DNA of 47,652 bases from Parabacteroides sp. FAFU027 (GCF_022808675.1 NZ_JAKZKV010000018.1:1-47652), one strand, 5' to 3'; shown: positions 8,287 to 17,191, numbered from the stretch's first letter. Notes: generated by a model not told the origin, from the letters alone. Program-made: numbers and translations.

Positions 8287-9822
8287 TCAGTGATTAGAGG
8301 TCGTACCCTGATGCTCTTTACGCAACAGGTCGTTTACTGTTTTTACAGGATTGAAGGTTTCGATAGGAACTTCCACAAATATGGTGTTCCAGTCAGACAT
8401 GGCACCGTTCCATAATCCGGGCAGTTCAAGCGCCTTAAGCTCTTTGCCGCTTTTTGATTTCAGGGAAATGAAGCCGGTCTGCTTATCCACATATTGAGTC
8501 AGGTCAAACTTATTGCCTTTGTAGTCTTTCACCGCACAAACCAAGTCGACCGGATTGAAGTGGGTCGAATTTTCAAACATCTCCACTTTAGCCGCATCGG
8601 TCATGTCAATTTGTGAACTTTCAAGAATCTGCAATGACCAGGTGCCGTCGCTGTTTTTAGCAATAAACGGCCCTCCACCAGGCTCTCCTACGTTACGCAC
8701 CATACCACATACACGAATCGGACGATTCAGTTTATGCTTCAGATACAGAGCCAACTCTGAATCCTCCAGCTCCTTCATGACAGGATTTTTGGTACAAAGC
8801 TCATTTTGCAGGAAGTAAACGATATCAATCAATTCATCCTGACTGTATTTGCCGCTTTCCAGCAGATTGAGGTATTCATGAATCTTGGTTTGAGTAGAAA
8901 CCAACACCCCCGCAAGCACCTTTTTATAAAGAATAGTTGCCTCTTTAAAATTATCAGGAACAACGTTGTCTATATTTTTGACGAAAATAATATCGGCATC
9001 GATATCGTTTAGATTTTCAATCAAAGCCCCGTGACCACCAGGACGGAACAGTAACTCACCTTTATCACGGAAAGGCTGGTTCTCAGAATCGGCAGCAACG
9101 GTGTCGGTCGATGCTTTCTGCTCAGAGAAAGAAACATCATATTTCACATCGAACTTTTGTTCGTAATCGCCTTTTTCTTTCGCAAGGAGAGCTTCGAACA
9201 AAGCTCTGTGTTCTGGCGAAACGGTAAAATGCACTTTAACATTCCCTGAATTATTCGCTGCATAAAGAGCTCCTTCCACCAGGTGCTCTTCCATAGGAGT
9301 GCGCGCTCCGTCTGTATAATTGTGGAACTTCAACAATCCTTTAGGTAGATTTCCGTAGTTCAGCCCATCGCTATTGAGCAACAAGCTCACGATACCTTTA
9401 TAGTTTCCTACTTCAATCAGAGCTTTGACATCTTTGCCTAAAGATTTCTGGCATACAGTATTCAGGTCAGCATAAAATGCAAAATATTCAATGTGGGCGA
9501 AAAAGTCTTTCTCGAAAGCCGTGGTTGGTTCATTGTAATCGGCATCGATAAATTCGAAGAGATTTTTAAACATACGGCTGGCAGCTCCTGATGCCGGCAC
9601 AAATTTCAGAATGGAGTTATCGCCTTCCAGGTATTGCTCCCAGGTAGCTGCAAAAGCGGTGGCCGCTTCAATGTCGACTCCTAAAACACCTTTTTCCAGT
9701 GATGCAGCAGCCTGCAGTTCAAGATATGGGAATCCTGTTGCAAAACATTTGAGTTGCTCTTCAATCTGAGCTTCAGAAATTCCTCGTTTTTTAAGTTGTT
9801 CAAGATCTTTTTCGGTTAGCAT
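8287..9822 (-). CDS. DUF4301 family protein
   Basis: A 511-residue cytoplasmic protein of the Bacteroidota-specific DUF4301 family, with no known function. Recognisable stretches are the MLTEKDLEQLKKRGIS start, FVPASGAASRMFKNL (about 70-85), FRPGGHGALIENLNDIDADI (about 260-280) and RVCGMVRNVGEPGGGPF (about 370-386). The glycine-rich loops and nearby acidic strand (DADIIFVKNIDNV) suggest a nucleotide or sugar-phosphate binding fold, possibly nucleotidyltransferase-like; that is an inference. The frame is open 108 bp further upstream, but a TAnnTTTG promoter at 9868-9875 lies inside that extension, so the inner ATG is chosen. Confidence 0.85.
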   Translation of the reverse strand: MLTEKDLEQLKKRGISEAQIEEQLKCFATGFPYLELQAAASLEKGVLGVDIEAATAFAATWEQYLEGDNSILKFVPASGAASRMFKNLFEFIDADYNEPTTAFEKDFFAHIEYFAFYADLNTVCQKSLGKDVKALIEVGNYKGIVSLLLNSDGLNYGNLPKGLLKFHNYTDGARTPMEEHLVEGALYAANNSGNVKVHFTVSPEHRALFEALLAKEKGDYEQKFDVKYDVSFSEQKASTDTVAADSENQPFRDKGELLFRPGGHGALIENLNDIDADIIFVKNIDNVVPDNFKEATILYKKVLAGVLVSTQTKIHEYLNLLESGKYSQDELIDIVYFLQNELCTKNPVMKELEDSELALYLKHKLNRPIRVCGMVRNVGEPGGGPFIAKNSDGTWSLQILESSQIDMTDAAKVEMFENSTHFNPVDLVCAVKDYKGNKFDLTQYVDKQTGFISLKSKSGKELKALELPGLWNGAMSDWNTIFVEVPIETFNPVKTVNDLLRKEHQGTTSNH

Positions 9823-9867
9823 ATCATTGTGATTTTTGTGTTTAAATACTTCTTCGGGTGATATTAG

Positions 9868-9875
9868 CAAAAATA
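9868..9875 (-). promoter_or_regulatory. -7 promoter element TATTTTTG for the DUF4301 gene
   Basis: An exact leftward TAnnTTTG match 46 bp before the chosen ATG. It decides against the longer start. Confidence 0.6.
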
Positions 9876-9928
9876 CGATTTTTCCTGATAAGCAGATTAA
9901 AATAGATTGTGAAATAACGGTGATGCAC

Positions 9929-9961
9929 AAAAAAAAGCAACCGCCCTCGCGGACGGTTGCC
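9929..9961 (-). terminator. Rho-independent terminator of the structured RNA
   Basis: Leftward, GCAACCGTCC pairs with GGGCGGTTGC around a CGCGA-type loop and is followed by eight T residues. It lies upstream of the DUF4301 promoter, so it must serve the RNA or Fur transcript to its right. Confidence 0.92.
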
Positions 9962-10245
9962 CATTAACCACACAATGACAATTATTATGAAACAAAGAGA
10001 GCTGCTTTTTAATTTCCGTCGGGGATTACCCGGCGGAATTGCAGCCCGGGTCCGTTCAAAGTCCGATTTTCACAAAGCAGGCTCTGACCGGATTTCCTCA
10101 CATAATGCTACGACTTAAAGCATTGAGCAAAAAACGCAGCATATATGTTAACCTATCGGAAGGTTAGCCCCAAAGCGTTTCGCTTCAAGAAGCGGCTTTT
10201 AAAGCTTGAATAACCTTCGCCCGGTCTCCCGGGAAAGTTATGCTG
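9929..10245 (-). ncRNA. Unidentified structured RNA, about 310 nt
   Basis: The 376-bp gap between DUF4301 and the Fur-family gene holds no frame but dense pairing, ending in a perfect leftward terminator. Helices seen include TAACCTT/AAGTTA enclosing CCCGG-tctc-CCGGG (10211-10240), TTCAAG/CTTGAA near 10184-10210, AAACGC/GCGTTT enclosing TAACCT/AGGTTA near 10133-10180, and AATGCT/AGCATT near 10105-10125. A long-range AGAGC-TGCTTT helix with AAAGCA-GCTCT encloses a 12-bp hairpin (about 10011-10040). A near-consensus TGTGTTTG (10249-10256) could be the promoter. It does not match tmRNA, and the GAGGAAA-TCCGG segment is only a partial echo of RNase P. Family unknown. Confidence 0.6.
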
Positions 10246-10306
10246 TACCAAACACACCTTACAAAATGGTTGTCTTATAAATGAGTCATCACGTAAGATG
10301 TGCCGT

Positions 10307-10726
10307 TTATTTATCTGTAAATGAACCTATGAATTGGAGCCGAATCTCATCAACAGAGAAGTTTTTAATTCCTTTTTCTTCAATGTATTTATGGATAAGG
10401 TTCAAAAGCTCGTCATCAAAATAATCTTCCACTCTTTCATCTTCCCTGGAGTAGAGATGGAAGTGACTGTCTGGTGACAATTCATATCGGACAACCCCTC
10501 CTTCAGTCTCCAGCTTCCGAATTAATCTCTTTTCAACGAAAGCTTCAAGCGTATTGTAAACTGTACCTATGGATACATTCCGGTTTCTATTCCTGAATTC
10601 CTGCAGAATATCATCTGCACTGGGATGTGAAATGTGTTCCAGAATTGATAGTATCAAAACCCGCTGATTAGTTACTTTTAATCCTGAGTTTACTATCTTT
10701 TCCCTATAGGTATTAAGTTCATTCAT
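10307..10726 (-). CDS. Fur/PerR-family transcriptional regulator without cysteines
   Basis: A 139-residue ferric-uptake-regulator family protein. The winged helix spans about 1-83, with recognition helix region SIGTVYNTLEAF at 52-63, and the dimerisation domain follows. The metal-site region begins with SHFHLYSRED at 87-96, retaining His88 and His90, and the C-terminus NFSVDEIRLQFIGSF is typical of Bacteroidota PerR-like proteins. There is not a single cysteine, so the structural zinc site built from CxxC pairs in most Fur and PerR proteins is absent. It is likely a peroxide or metal sensor, but its regulon cannot be read from the window. An inverted repeat lies just upstream at 10765-10787. 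Confidence 0.88.
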   Translation of the reverse strand: MNELNTYREKIVNSGLKVTNQRVLILSILEHISHPSADDILQEFRNRNRNVSIGTVYNTLEAFVEKRLIRKLETEGGVVRYELSPDSHFHLYSREDERVEDYFDDELLNLIHKYIEEKGIKNFSVDEIRLQFIGSFTDK

Positions 10727-10764
10727 GAACGCGCTTTAGATTAATTCTTAATTATAAAACAAGA

Positions 10765-10787
10765 GTGACTTAAAATAGTTTAGTCAC
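10765..10787. promoter_or_regulatory. Inverted repeat upstream of the Fur/PerR-like gene, candidate operator
   Basis: GTGACT and AGTCAC form a perfect 6-bp inverted repeat around an 11-bp AT-rich centre that adds further partial pairing. Its position 39 bp before the regulator start suggests autoregulation. It is not a good match to the classic PerR box. Confidence 0.35.
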
Positions 10788-10898
10788 GGGTCAATAATTA
10801 ACTGTAAAGAATTGCGCCTTAACGTTACACAATAGAACGTTTATGCTGGCTCTAAGATAGTAAAAGATTTGTGAATCTGTTCTCTTTCTGCTGATTTT

Positions 10899-12908
10899 TT
10901 ATTTGACCACCTTAATAAACTTCAGTTCATTCGGTTTTATTTTCCTTGTATTGGGTGCTGTATTGTCCGCATGAGCGTCTCTTTCGAATATCTCTGAGTT
11001 AGCCAACAGAGGTACCGATTCAACCCTAACGTTAGTGGCATCAAGCCCCAGGTTTTTCACATCTGAGAGCCCAATCTTACGAATACGAAAGTACATATTC
11101 ATAATAAATTGCTGGAAATTCTCGAAATCGTAGTCTTTATTGGGCACACGGTCAATCACGATGTAACGAAAATCACTCAGCACGTTATAAGCATTGAGCG
11201 AAGGATAATGGCTAACCATATCCACTTGCTGGTCCGCCATCAGGTCACGAATGATTTTATGGAAATAGAGGTTTACCTTGGTTGGTACCTTAAATCCGAG
11301 ACGGAGGTCAATACGGATCAATGTTCCCGGAATCAGCGGATGAACTTCATATTCGGTCGTATGGGGGGCATCCACAATATCTACGTGGAGCAACCAATAG
11401 ACATCAGCGCGTTTCGGTTGTTTACGCAGGATCGAATAGAGTATCTTATTTTCAATTTCAGTCGTATAGTTTGCATGAGTGATATAAACCAGGTTCGTAG
11501 CAAATTTAGGAATGGTCTGGTCCTTAGATATTGCTTCGATAACCGGCAGATAATCTGCTATTTTCACGAAAGTGATGAAACTGTTTTTGATGCGGCGACC
11601 TTTGTGCCAGATGTACATAATCAGCACAAAAACACCTGCAATCATTACCGAAATCCAACCGCCTTTACTGAATTTGGTCATATTGGCAGCCAGGAATGAT
11701 AATTCTATAGTAAAGAAGGTAATTCCGATTAAAGCCTGAAGGTAAGGAGAAACGCGACTGCGCAGATAGAACATCAGCAGGATAGAGGTCATCAGCATCG
11801 CGATGGTGATCGAAAGGCCGTAGGCCGCTTCCATCCCCGATGATTCCCGGAAATACAAGACCACAAAGCAACAGCCGAGGTATAGAACTGTATTTATCAA
11901 AGGAATATACATCTGTCCTTTAATGGTCGTGGGGTATTGAATACGTACTTTAGGAAAGAAATTCAGAGAGATAGCTTCACTGATGATGGTGTATGAGCCA
12001 CTAATCAATGCCTGACTGGCTATAATAGCCGCTGCTGTAGCGATAAATACCCCCGGCATAACAAACCATTGAGGCATGGTAGCGTAAAACGGATTTACAT
12101 TTTCGGTAATCTGATTGGCATGTGTAATGACCCACGCACCCTGACCGAAATAGTTGAGCAAAAGACAGGATTTTACAAAAATCCAGGAGACCCGGATATT
12201 GGAAATCCCACAGTGTCCCAGGTCGGAATATAGCGCTTCGGCACCTGTGGTACACAGGAATACTGCACCCAGCAACACAAACCCGTTCGGATATTCAGCT
12301 AAAAGCTTTATGGCATAATAGGGATTGATGGCTTTCAATACCTCAGGGAAATAGATGATTTGTGAAATCCCCAATACGCCGAGCATAGAGAACCAGAAAA
12401 ACATCATGGGTCCGAACGATTTTCCCAGGAAATTGGTTCCAAATTGCTGGATAGCAAACAGAACACTGAGAATAATCAATACTACTGTAACGACCGGAAT
12501 ATCCGGATTAAATAATCGAAGTCCTTCTATTGCAGAAGTAACGGTAATGGCCGGAGTGATAATTCCATCAGCCAGCAAAGCGCAACCGCCAATGATGGCT
12601 ATTAAATAGACCCAGCTTTTCCTCATTTTCAATAATGCAAAAAGAGACAAAATTCCCCCTTCGCCTTTGTTGTCTGCCCGAAGCGTGATGATGATGTACT
12701 TGACGGTGGTTTGCAGGGTCAGTGTCCAGAAAACACAGGAGATAGCACCTAATACGAAGGATTCGTTGATGACTGATGCGCCGTTTAGGATTGCGCGAAC
12801 GGTGTACAATGGAGAAGTACCGACATCTCCATAAACAATGCCCAGGGTTATGAGCAGACCGGCCAACGTTACTTTTGAGGAGGTTCCGGCTGAAGGGTTA
12901 TGGTTCAT
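10899..12908 (-). CDS. kup: Low-affinity potassium transporter Kup
   Basis: A 669-residue inner-membrane K+ uptake permease of the KUP/HAK/KT family, probably proton-coupled. TM1 carries the signature GIVYGDVGTSPLYTV (about 23-37), followed by FALLKMRKSW and about twelve hydrophobic segments up to residue 440. A cytoplasmic C-terminal domain of about 220 residues includes the VYWLLHVDI and IDLRLGFKVP stretches. Length fits the family. It is monocistronic, with 172 bp separating it from the Fur-like gene and a promoter-like element upstream at 13028. Confidence 0.95.
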   Translation of the reverse strand: MNHNPSAGTSSKVTLAGLLITLGIVYGDVGTSPLYTVRAILNGASVINESFVLGAISCVFWTLTLQTTVKYIIITLRADNKGEGGILSLFALLKMRKSWVYLIAIIGGCALLADGIITPAITVTSAIEGLRLFNPDIPVVTVVLIILSVLFAIQQFGTNFLGKSFGPMMFFWFSMLGVLGISQIIYFPEVLKAINPYYAIKLLAEYPNGFVLLGAVFLCTTGAEALYSDLGHCGISNIRVSWIFVKSCLLLNYFGQGAWVITHANQITENVNPFYATMPQWFVMPGVFIATAAAIIASQALISGSYTIISEAISLNFFPKVRIQYPTTIKGQMYIPLINTVLYLGCCFVVLYFRESSGMEAAYGLSITIAMLMTSILLMFYLRSRVSPYLQALIGITFFTIELSFLAANMTKFSKGGWISVMIAGVFVLIMYIWHKGRRIKNSFITFVKIADYLPVIEAISKDQTIPKFATNLVYITHANYTTEIENKILYSILRKQPKRADVYWLLHVDIVDAPHTTEYEVHPLIPGTLIRIDLRLGFKVPTKVNLYFHKIIRDLMADQQVDMVSHYPSLNAYNVLSDFRYIVIDRVPNKDYDFENFQQFIMNMYFRIRKIGLSDVKNLGLDATNVRVESVPLLANSEIFERDAHADNTAPNTRKIKPNELKFIKVVK

Positions 12909-13027
12909 AATTTCAAATTAGCAAACGGTAAAGAGTTGTTCTCAAATAGCTTCACAGTTGATGAGAATTCTTGTCCGGATCTGCATTTTAGTTAGACATA
13001 TCTCTCTTTTTCAGGGAAAAAAGTGCG

Positions 13028-13035
13028 CAAAGGTA
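13028..13035 (-). promoter_or_regulatory. -7 promoter element TACCTTTG for kup
   Basis: An exact leftward TAnnTTTG match, 120 bp before the kup start. A TTTG is 15 bp upstream, a little close for the -33 element. The 281-bp gap up to nspC otherwise holds only a REP-like palindrome. Confidence 0.5.
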
Positions 13036-13130
13036 GGAAATATTTTGGTACAAAGAACGAAATCGCCTATGTAACACGGGATTATGATTGGAGGCGCTGT
13101 ATTTACGGAGGTAATCGGGATTGTTAACGC

Positions 13131-13158
13131 GAAGAGACGCACGGCCGTGCGTCTCTTC
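13131..13158. repeat. Perfect 28-bp palindrome, REP-like
   Basis: The left 14 bases GAAGAGACGCACGG are exactly the reverse complement of the right 14. AGAGACGC-type palindromes are dispersed repeats in many Bacteroidota and cyanobacteria. It lies 32 bp past the nspC stop and may act as a terminator-like hairpin. No REP-associated transposase gene is in the window. Confidence 0.8.
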
Positions 13159-13189
13159 TGGGAATTATATTTTGTGGAATAACAGCAAA

Positions 13190-14338
13190 CTAGGCCATTC
13201 TGTGTTTGTAATCGTCATAGGTAAATTCGCGATGCACCTCCAAATTCCCGTTACTGTGAAGGATAGCCATTGCCGGGTGCGAAATACCGTTGAACATGGT
13301 CGTTTTGACCGTAGTGTAGTGAATCATATCTTCGAAAATTATACGGTCGCCTATTTTGAGCTCCTCTTCAAAAGACCAACTGCCAACGAAATCGCCGCTC
13401 AGGCAGGAGTTTCCACCCATACGATAAGTGGGCTTTCCTTCTACTTCATCTGTGGCGTTGCGAATAGCCGGTTTGTATGGCATCTCGAGACAATCAGGCA
13501 TGTGGCAGGCAAATGAAACATCAAGAATGGCCGTCTTGATACCTTTGTTTTCCACGATATCAACAACGGTTGACAACAGAAATCCGGTCTGCCAAAGAAA
13601 TGCGCTACCTGGTTCCAATATTAGTTGAAGATTAGGATATTTCCCTTTAAATGAGCGCAACAACAGAATCAGGTGCTCCACATTGTAGCCTTTGCGGGTC
13701 ATCAGGTGGCCACCGCCCATATTCAACCATTTAACTTTAGGTAAAAGGTGACCAAATTTCTCCTCCACTTTCAACAGTGTTTTTTCCAAATCAAATGAGT
13801 TGGATTCACAAAGTGTATGGAAATGCAGCCCTTCGATACCATCTGGCAGCTCTTTGCCGATTTGGTCTGCTACAACTCCCAGACGCGAACCCGGTGCACA
13901 GGGATTGTAAAGGTCTGTATCTACCGATGAATATTCGGGATTGACACGGATTCCGCAAGATACTTTTCCTTTTGTCTCAGGATAGAAATGCTCAAACTGG
14001 CTCAATGAATTGAAGGTGATGTGCGAACTGTGTTTCAGGAAAGTAGGGAAGTTCTCATCCGTATAGGCCGGTGAGAAAGTATGCGCCGGAGTCTTCATCT
14101 CCTCAAATGCCAGTTGAGCCTCAAACACCGAGCTGGCAGTAGAATAAGGTATATACTCCCGGATAATCGGAAACGCCTTCCAGTTGGCGAAAGCTTTGAA
14201 GGCAAGGATAATATCCACACCTGCTTCGTCTTTTACTCGCTTAATAAGCGCCAGGTTACGGCGCAACAGGTCTTCTTCGAGCACGTAGCAGGGAGAAGGA
14301 ATTTTATTGATGTCAATCATTTTCGTAGAGGTTGTCAT
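13190..14338 (-). CDS. nspC: Carboxynorspermidine decarboxylase
   Basis: A 382-residue PLP-dependent decarboxylase of the alanine racemase fold (fold III), producing norspermidine or spermidine from the carboxy precursor by the alternative bacterial polyamine route. The Schiff-base lysine is probably Lys48 in ILAFKAFANW. GLHFHTLCES, LNMGGGH and LILEPGSAFLWQTG supply the phosphate-binding and substrate loops, and GNSCLSGDFVGSW near the C-terminus holds the dimer-interface cysteine and aspartate. The partner dehydrogenase is not in the window. A second in-frame ATG at codon 7 is an equally plausible start. Confidence 0.93.
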   Translation of the reverse strand: MTTSTKMIDINKIPSPCYVLEEDLLRRNLALIKRVKDEAGVDIILAFKAFANWKAFPIIREYIPYSTASSVFEAQLAFEEMKTPAHTFSPAYTDENFPTFLKHSSHITFNSLSQFEHFYPETKGKVSCGIRVNPEYSSVDTDLYNPCAPGSRLGVVADQIGKELPDGIEGLHFHTLCESNSFDLEKTLLKVEEKFGHLLPKVKWLNMGGGHLMTRKGYNVEHLILLLRSFKGKYPNLQLILEPGSAFLWQTGFLLSTVVDIVENKGIKTAILDVSFACHMPDCLEMPYKPAIRNATDEVEGKPTYRMGGNSCLSGDFVGSWSFEEELKIGDRIIFEDMIHYTTVKTTMFNGISHPAMAILHSNGNLEVHREFTYDDYKHRMA

Positions 14339-14351
14339 TTATAGTAAAATG

Positions 14352-14431
14352 GCACACAGATGACACGGATTTGAATCGATTTTCACAGATATATAAATCT
14401 GTGTTGCGTTGCATCAGTGTTATCTGTGTGC
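14352..14431. repeat. Nested inverted repeat between pcrA and nspC
   Basis: GCACACAGATGACAC (14352-14366) pairs with GTGTTATCTGTGTGC (14417-14431), one mismatch. An inner CACAGAT/ATCTGTG pair sits at 14384-14403. Such ACACAGATT-rich nested repeats are dispersed in Bacteroidota genomes. It could act as the pcrA terminator, but lacks a long T run. Confidence 0.65.
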
Positions 14432-14441
14432 AACATGAATT

Positions 14442-16751
14442 TTATAATATCGTGAACTTCGCATATTTCAGCAGCAACACGCGGTCGCCCGAATGCTCGA
14501 AGCTGACAAAAATCTTCCGGTCATCACCAGAACCTTCACATTTGGTAATTTTCCCGACACCAAAGCGCTCATGCCGGATAGTCTGGCCGGCAGCCACCTT
14601 CTCCGCCGATTGGGTCTGGTATGGATTATTGGGGATATCCGGTTGACTGGTCGGTTGGGCTTTGGGGGGAAAGCTATTTTGTGTATAGGGAGAGGCCGTT
14701 GCTCTTTCCGACACGCCCCGTCCTGAAAAATTATTCCGGTTAAAGTTAGAAGCCCTTTCCCTTACTGAATCAGCCAAACGGTTATCCGAAGGCATATCCA
14801 GATATTCCGCATCGATATCTTTAAGGAAGCGGCTGGGCGAGGTCATCTGCGATTGGCCGTTGCGGAAACGGGATTTGGCAAATGACAGCGTACAGTTTTC
14901 TCCCGCACGGGTAATAGCCACATAGAAAAGGCGACGTTCTTCCTCCAAACTCTTTTCGCTTTCTTTGGCAAACATGCTGGGGAAAAGGTCTTCTTCCATA
15001 CCCACCACAAAGACGTTTTTGAACTCCAATCCTTTTGCCGCGTGAATGGTCATCATGGTTACGCGCTCCTGTTCGGCCTCTTTATCCGTATCCTGGTCGG
15101 TCGCAAGTGAAATTTCAGAAAGAAAATCGACCAATCCGGCCTGTTCAATACCCTCTTCCTGTTTGTTGAGACAGAATTCCTGAATACCGTTCAGAAGTTC
15201 CTGGATATTCTCCTGTTTACTTAGGCTTTCCGGTGTACGGTCGGCATACATTTCGGTAAGCAGACCGGTCTTTTTAATGACCGAATCAGCCAAGTCGAAG
15301 GCGGAAACCTCCTCCATATCATTGACAAATCCCTGTATAAGTTCGCGAAAAAATTGCAACTTGCGGGCTGTTCCGCTATTCACATTCAGGCCAAATGCCA
15401 ACGGGTCGTTCAGCACCGTCCACATGCTGACACTTTGGGAGATGGCTGCTGATTTCAGTTTGGTCAAAGTCGTCTCCCCGATGCCGCGTGCCGGACGGTT
15501 GATGATGCGTTTGAGCGCCTCTTCATCGTTCGGATTTACAATCATGCGGAAATAGGCAATGACATCCTTAATCTCCTGACGTTGATAAAAAGACAGTCCG
15601 CCGTAAATCCGGTAGGGTATATTTCGTTTGCGAAGCGCCTCTTCAAGGATACGCGATTGCGCATTGGTACGATACAGGATGGCAAACTGGCTGTAAGCAT
15701 CGTGTTTGCGCATACGCATTTCGAGCAATTTGCCCGCCACCATATAGCCCTCTTCAAAATCGGAATAGGCGCTTATCACCTGAATCTTCTCCCCGCGCTC
15801 ATTTTCCGAAAAAACATTCTTGCGGATTTGAGCCCGGTTTTTCTTAATCAGGCTGTTGGCGGCATCTACAATGGTTTGGGTAGAGCGATAATTCTGTTCC
15901 AGTTTGAAAATCTGACAACCGGGAAAATTCTGTTTAAAATTCAGGATATTGTCAATATTTGCTCCGCGGAAGGAGTAGATACTTTGCGCATCGTCACCCA
16001 CAGCACACACACGACCATGACTTCCCGAAAGCTGTTTCACAATCAGGTGCTGGGCAAAGTTGGTATCCTGGTACTCATCCACCAGAATGTATTGGAACTG
16101 TACCTGGTATTTCGCCAAAACATCGGGGAAATCGCGGAACAGGATATTGGTATAGAGCAGTAAATCGTCGAAGTCCATTGCATCGGCCTTCTTGCAACGG
16201 ATGGCATAGATGCGGTAGATGTCCCGAATCTGCGGCATTTTCATTTTGAAATCATCTTCCATCAAGTCACGATTGGCAGAGTACATACCGGGAGTTATCA
16301 GACAGTTTTTGGCATTGGAGATGCGCCCCTGCACAGTGGCCGGTTTATAGACTTTTTCGTCCAATCCCAACTCTTTGATGATGTCTTTGATGAGACTCTT
16401 GGAATCCGCCGTATCGTATATGGTAAAATTAGAGGTAAAGCCGATGTACTCCGCTTCCCTGCGCAAAATGCGTGAAAAAATGGAGTGAAAAGTCCCCATC
16501 CACAAGCGGGCAGCCTCCCTATGCCCTACTATACGGGCAATACGCTCTTTCATCTCGCGGGCAGCCTTATTGGTAAAGGTCAGGGCAAGAATAGAGTAAG
16601 CGGGATAGCCCGACTGAAGCAGGTAGGCTATCTTATAGGTAAGCACGCGCGTCTTGCCCGATCCGGCACCGGCAATGACCAGTGAGGCAGAGTCGTTATG
16701 CAGCACGGCTTGCTGTTGACTTTCATTGAGTTCCTTGATAAAATCGACCAC
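14442..16751 (-). CDS. pcrA: UvrD/PcrA-type superfamily 1 DNA helicase
   Basis: A 769-residue ATP-dependent 3'-5' helicase that unwinds DNA in nucleotide excision and mismatch repair and removes recombination proteins. All SF1A motifs are present: Q motif LNESQQQAVLH, Walker A GAGSGKT (28-34), ALTFTNKAAREM, DEYQDT, GDDAQSIYSFRGA, LEQNYRST, MTIHAAKGLEFKNVFV and RLFYVAITRA. The C-terminal linker (about 650-720) is low-complexity, and a small tudor-like fold (GQTIRHERFGVGKITKCEG) ends the protein, as in PcrA. An exact promoter element lies 17 bp upstream. Confidence 0.95.
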   Translation of the reverse strand: MVDFIKELNESQQQAVLHNDSASLVIAGAGSGKTRVLTYKIAYLLQSGYPAYSILALTFTNKAAREMKERIARIVGHREAARLWMGTFHSIFSRILRREAEYIGFTSNFTIYDTADSKSLIKDIIKELGLDEKVYKPATVQGRISNAKNCLITPGMYSANRDLMEDDFKMKMPQIRDIYRIYAIRCKKADAMDFDDLLLYTNILFRDFPDVLAKYQVQFQYILVDEYQDTNFAQHLIVKQLSGSHGRVCAVGDDAQSIYSFRGANIDNILNFKQNFPGCQIFKLEQNYRSTQTIVDAANSLIKKNRAQIRKNVFSENERGEKIQVISAYSDFEEGYMVAGKLLEMRMRKHDAYSQFAILYRTNAQSRILEEALRKRNIPYRIYGGLSFYQRQEIKDVIAYFRMIVNPNDEEALKRIINRPARGIGETTLTKLKSAAISQSVSMWTVLNDPLAFGLNVNSGTARKLQFFRELIQGFVNDMEEVSAFDLADSVIKKTGLLTEMYADRTPESLSKQENIQELLNGIQEFCLNKQEEGIEQAGLVDFLSEISLATDQDTDKEAEQERVTMMTIHAAKGLEFKNVFVVGMEEDLFPSMFAKESEKSLEEERRLFYVAITRAGENCTLSFAKSRFRNGQSQMTSPSRFLKDIDAEYLDMPSDNRLADSVRERASNFNRNNFSGRGVSERATASPYTQNSFPPKAQPTSQPDIPNNPYQTQSAEKVAAGQTIRHERFGVGKITKCEGSGDDRKIFVSFEHSGDRVLLLKYAKFTIL

Positions 16752-16767
16752 GGCAGTTTCTTTTTTG

Positions 16768-16775
16768 CAAAAGTA
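16768..16775 (-). promoter_or_regulatory. -7 promoter element TACTTTTG for pcrA
   Basis: An exact leftward TAnnTTTG match. The transcript would start only about 10 bases before the pcrA ATG. Confidence 0.6.
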
Positions 16776-16837
16776 GTGATTTTATCAGAGATAGCAGTAA
16801 TGCCGTGGGAGTGCCACTTGCCACTCTGGATTAGTTT

Positions 16838-17191
16838 GGTGCGTCCGACGCGTCGGAAAGTTCCACCACGAGCTGGGGAACGATTCCGACACGTCGGATT
16901 CTTTGTTTTTGGGCAAAAAGAGACTTTCCGACGCGTCGGAAAGCATGTGGGAGGGCAGGGCGGGTTTTCCGGCTCATCGGAATCCTTGCCTGTACGCTGG
17001 GGGAAGATTCCGACGCGTCGGACGCTATATATCCAATGATTAAGAAGCTTTCCCAAGGTTGGGAAAGTCCCCCTGAAGCCTCGGGTAAGAATCCCAGCAT
17101 TGAGAAAGTTCGCCCAGCCCCCGGGCAAGGTTTCCCAACGTTGGGAAAGCCTGTCCGGATACTCAGGCTGAGATTCCCAACCTTGGAAATG
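16838..17191. repeat. Palindrome array A: two palindrome families at about 21/41-bp spacing
   Basis: The first half carries TCCGACGCGTCGGA or close variants at 16844, 16885, 16927, 16968 and 17009, spaced 41-42 bp. Diverged GC-rich half-way units lie between them. The second half switches to a TTCCCAACGTTGGGAA family: strong copies near 17050, 17132 and 17174 and a weaker one near 17091, again about 41 bp apart. Weaker palindromes sit at the mid-points (for example CGCCCAGCCCCCGGGC). No gene is supported in 16752-17328; open frames here are by-products of the repeat. Confidence 0.85.

Noticed and set aside
9929-10245. RNase P RNA, tmRNA or 6S RNA identity for the structured RNA
   Set aside because: Only a GAGGAAA-TCCGG fragment resembles RNase P; the other conserved blocks are missing. 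No tag-encoding frame or CCA end fits tmRNA. A 6S-like single long stem is not evident.
16838-17191. CRISPR array
   Set aside because: The units are about 21 bp with 5-7 bp spacers, far too short for spacers, and no cas genes are present. The same applies to arrays B and C.
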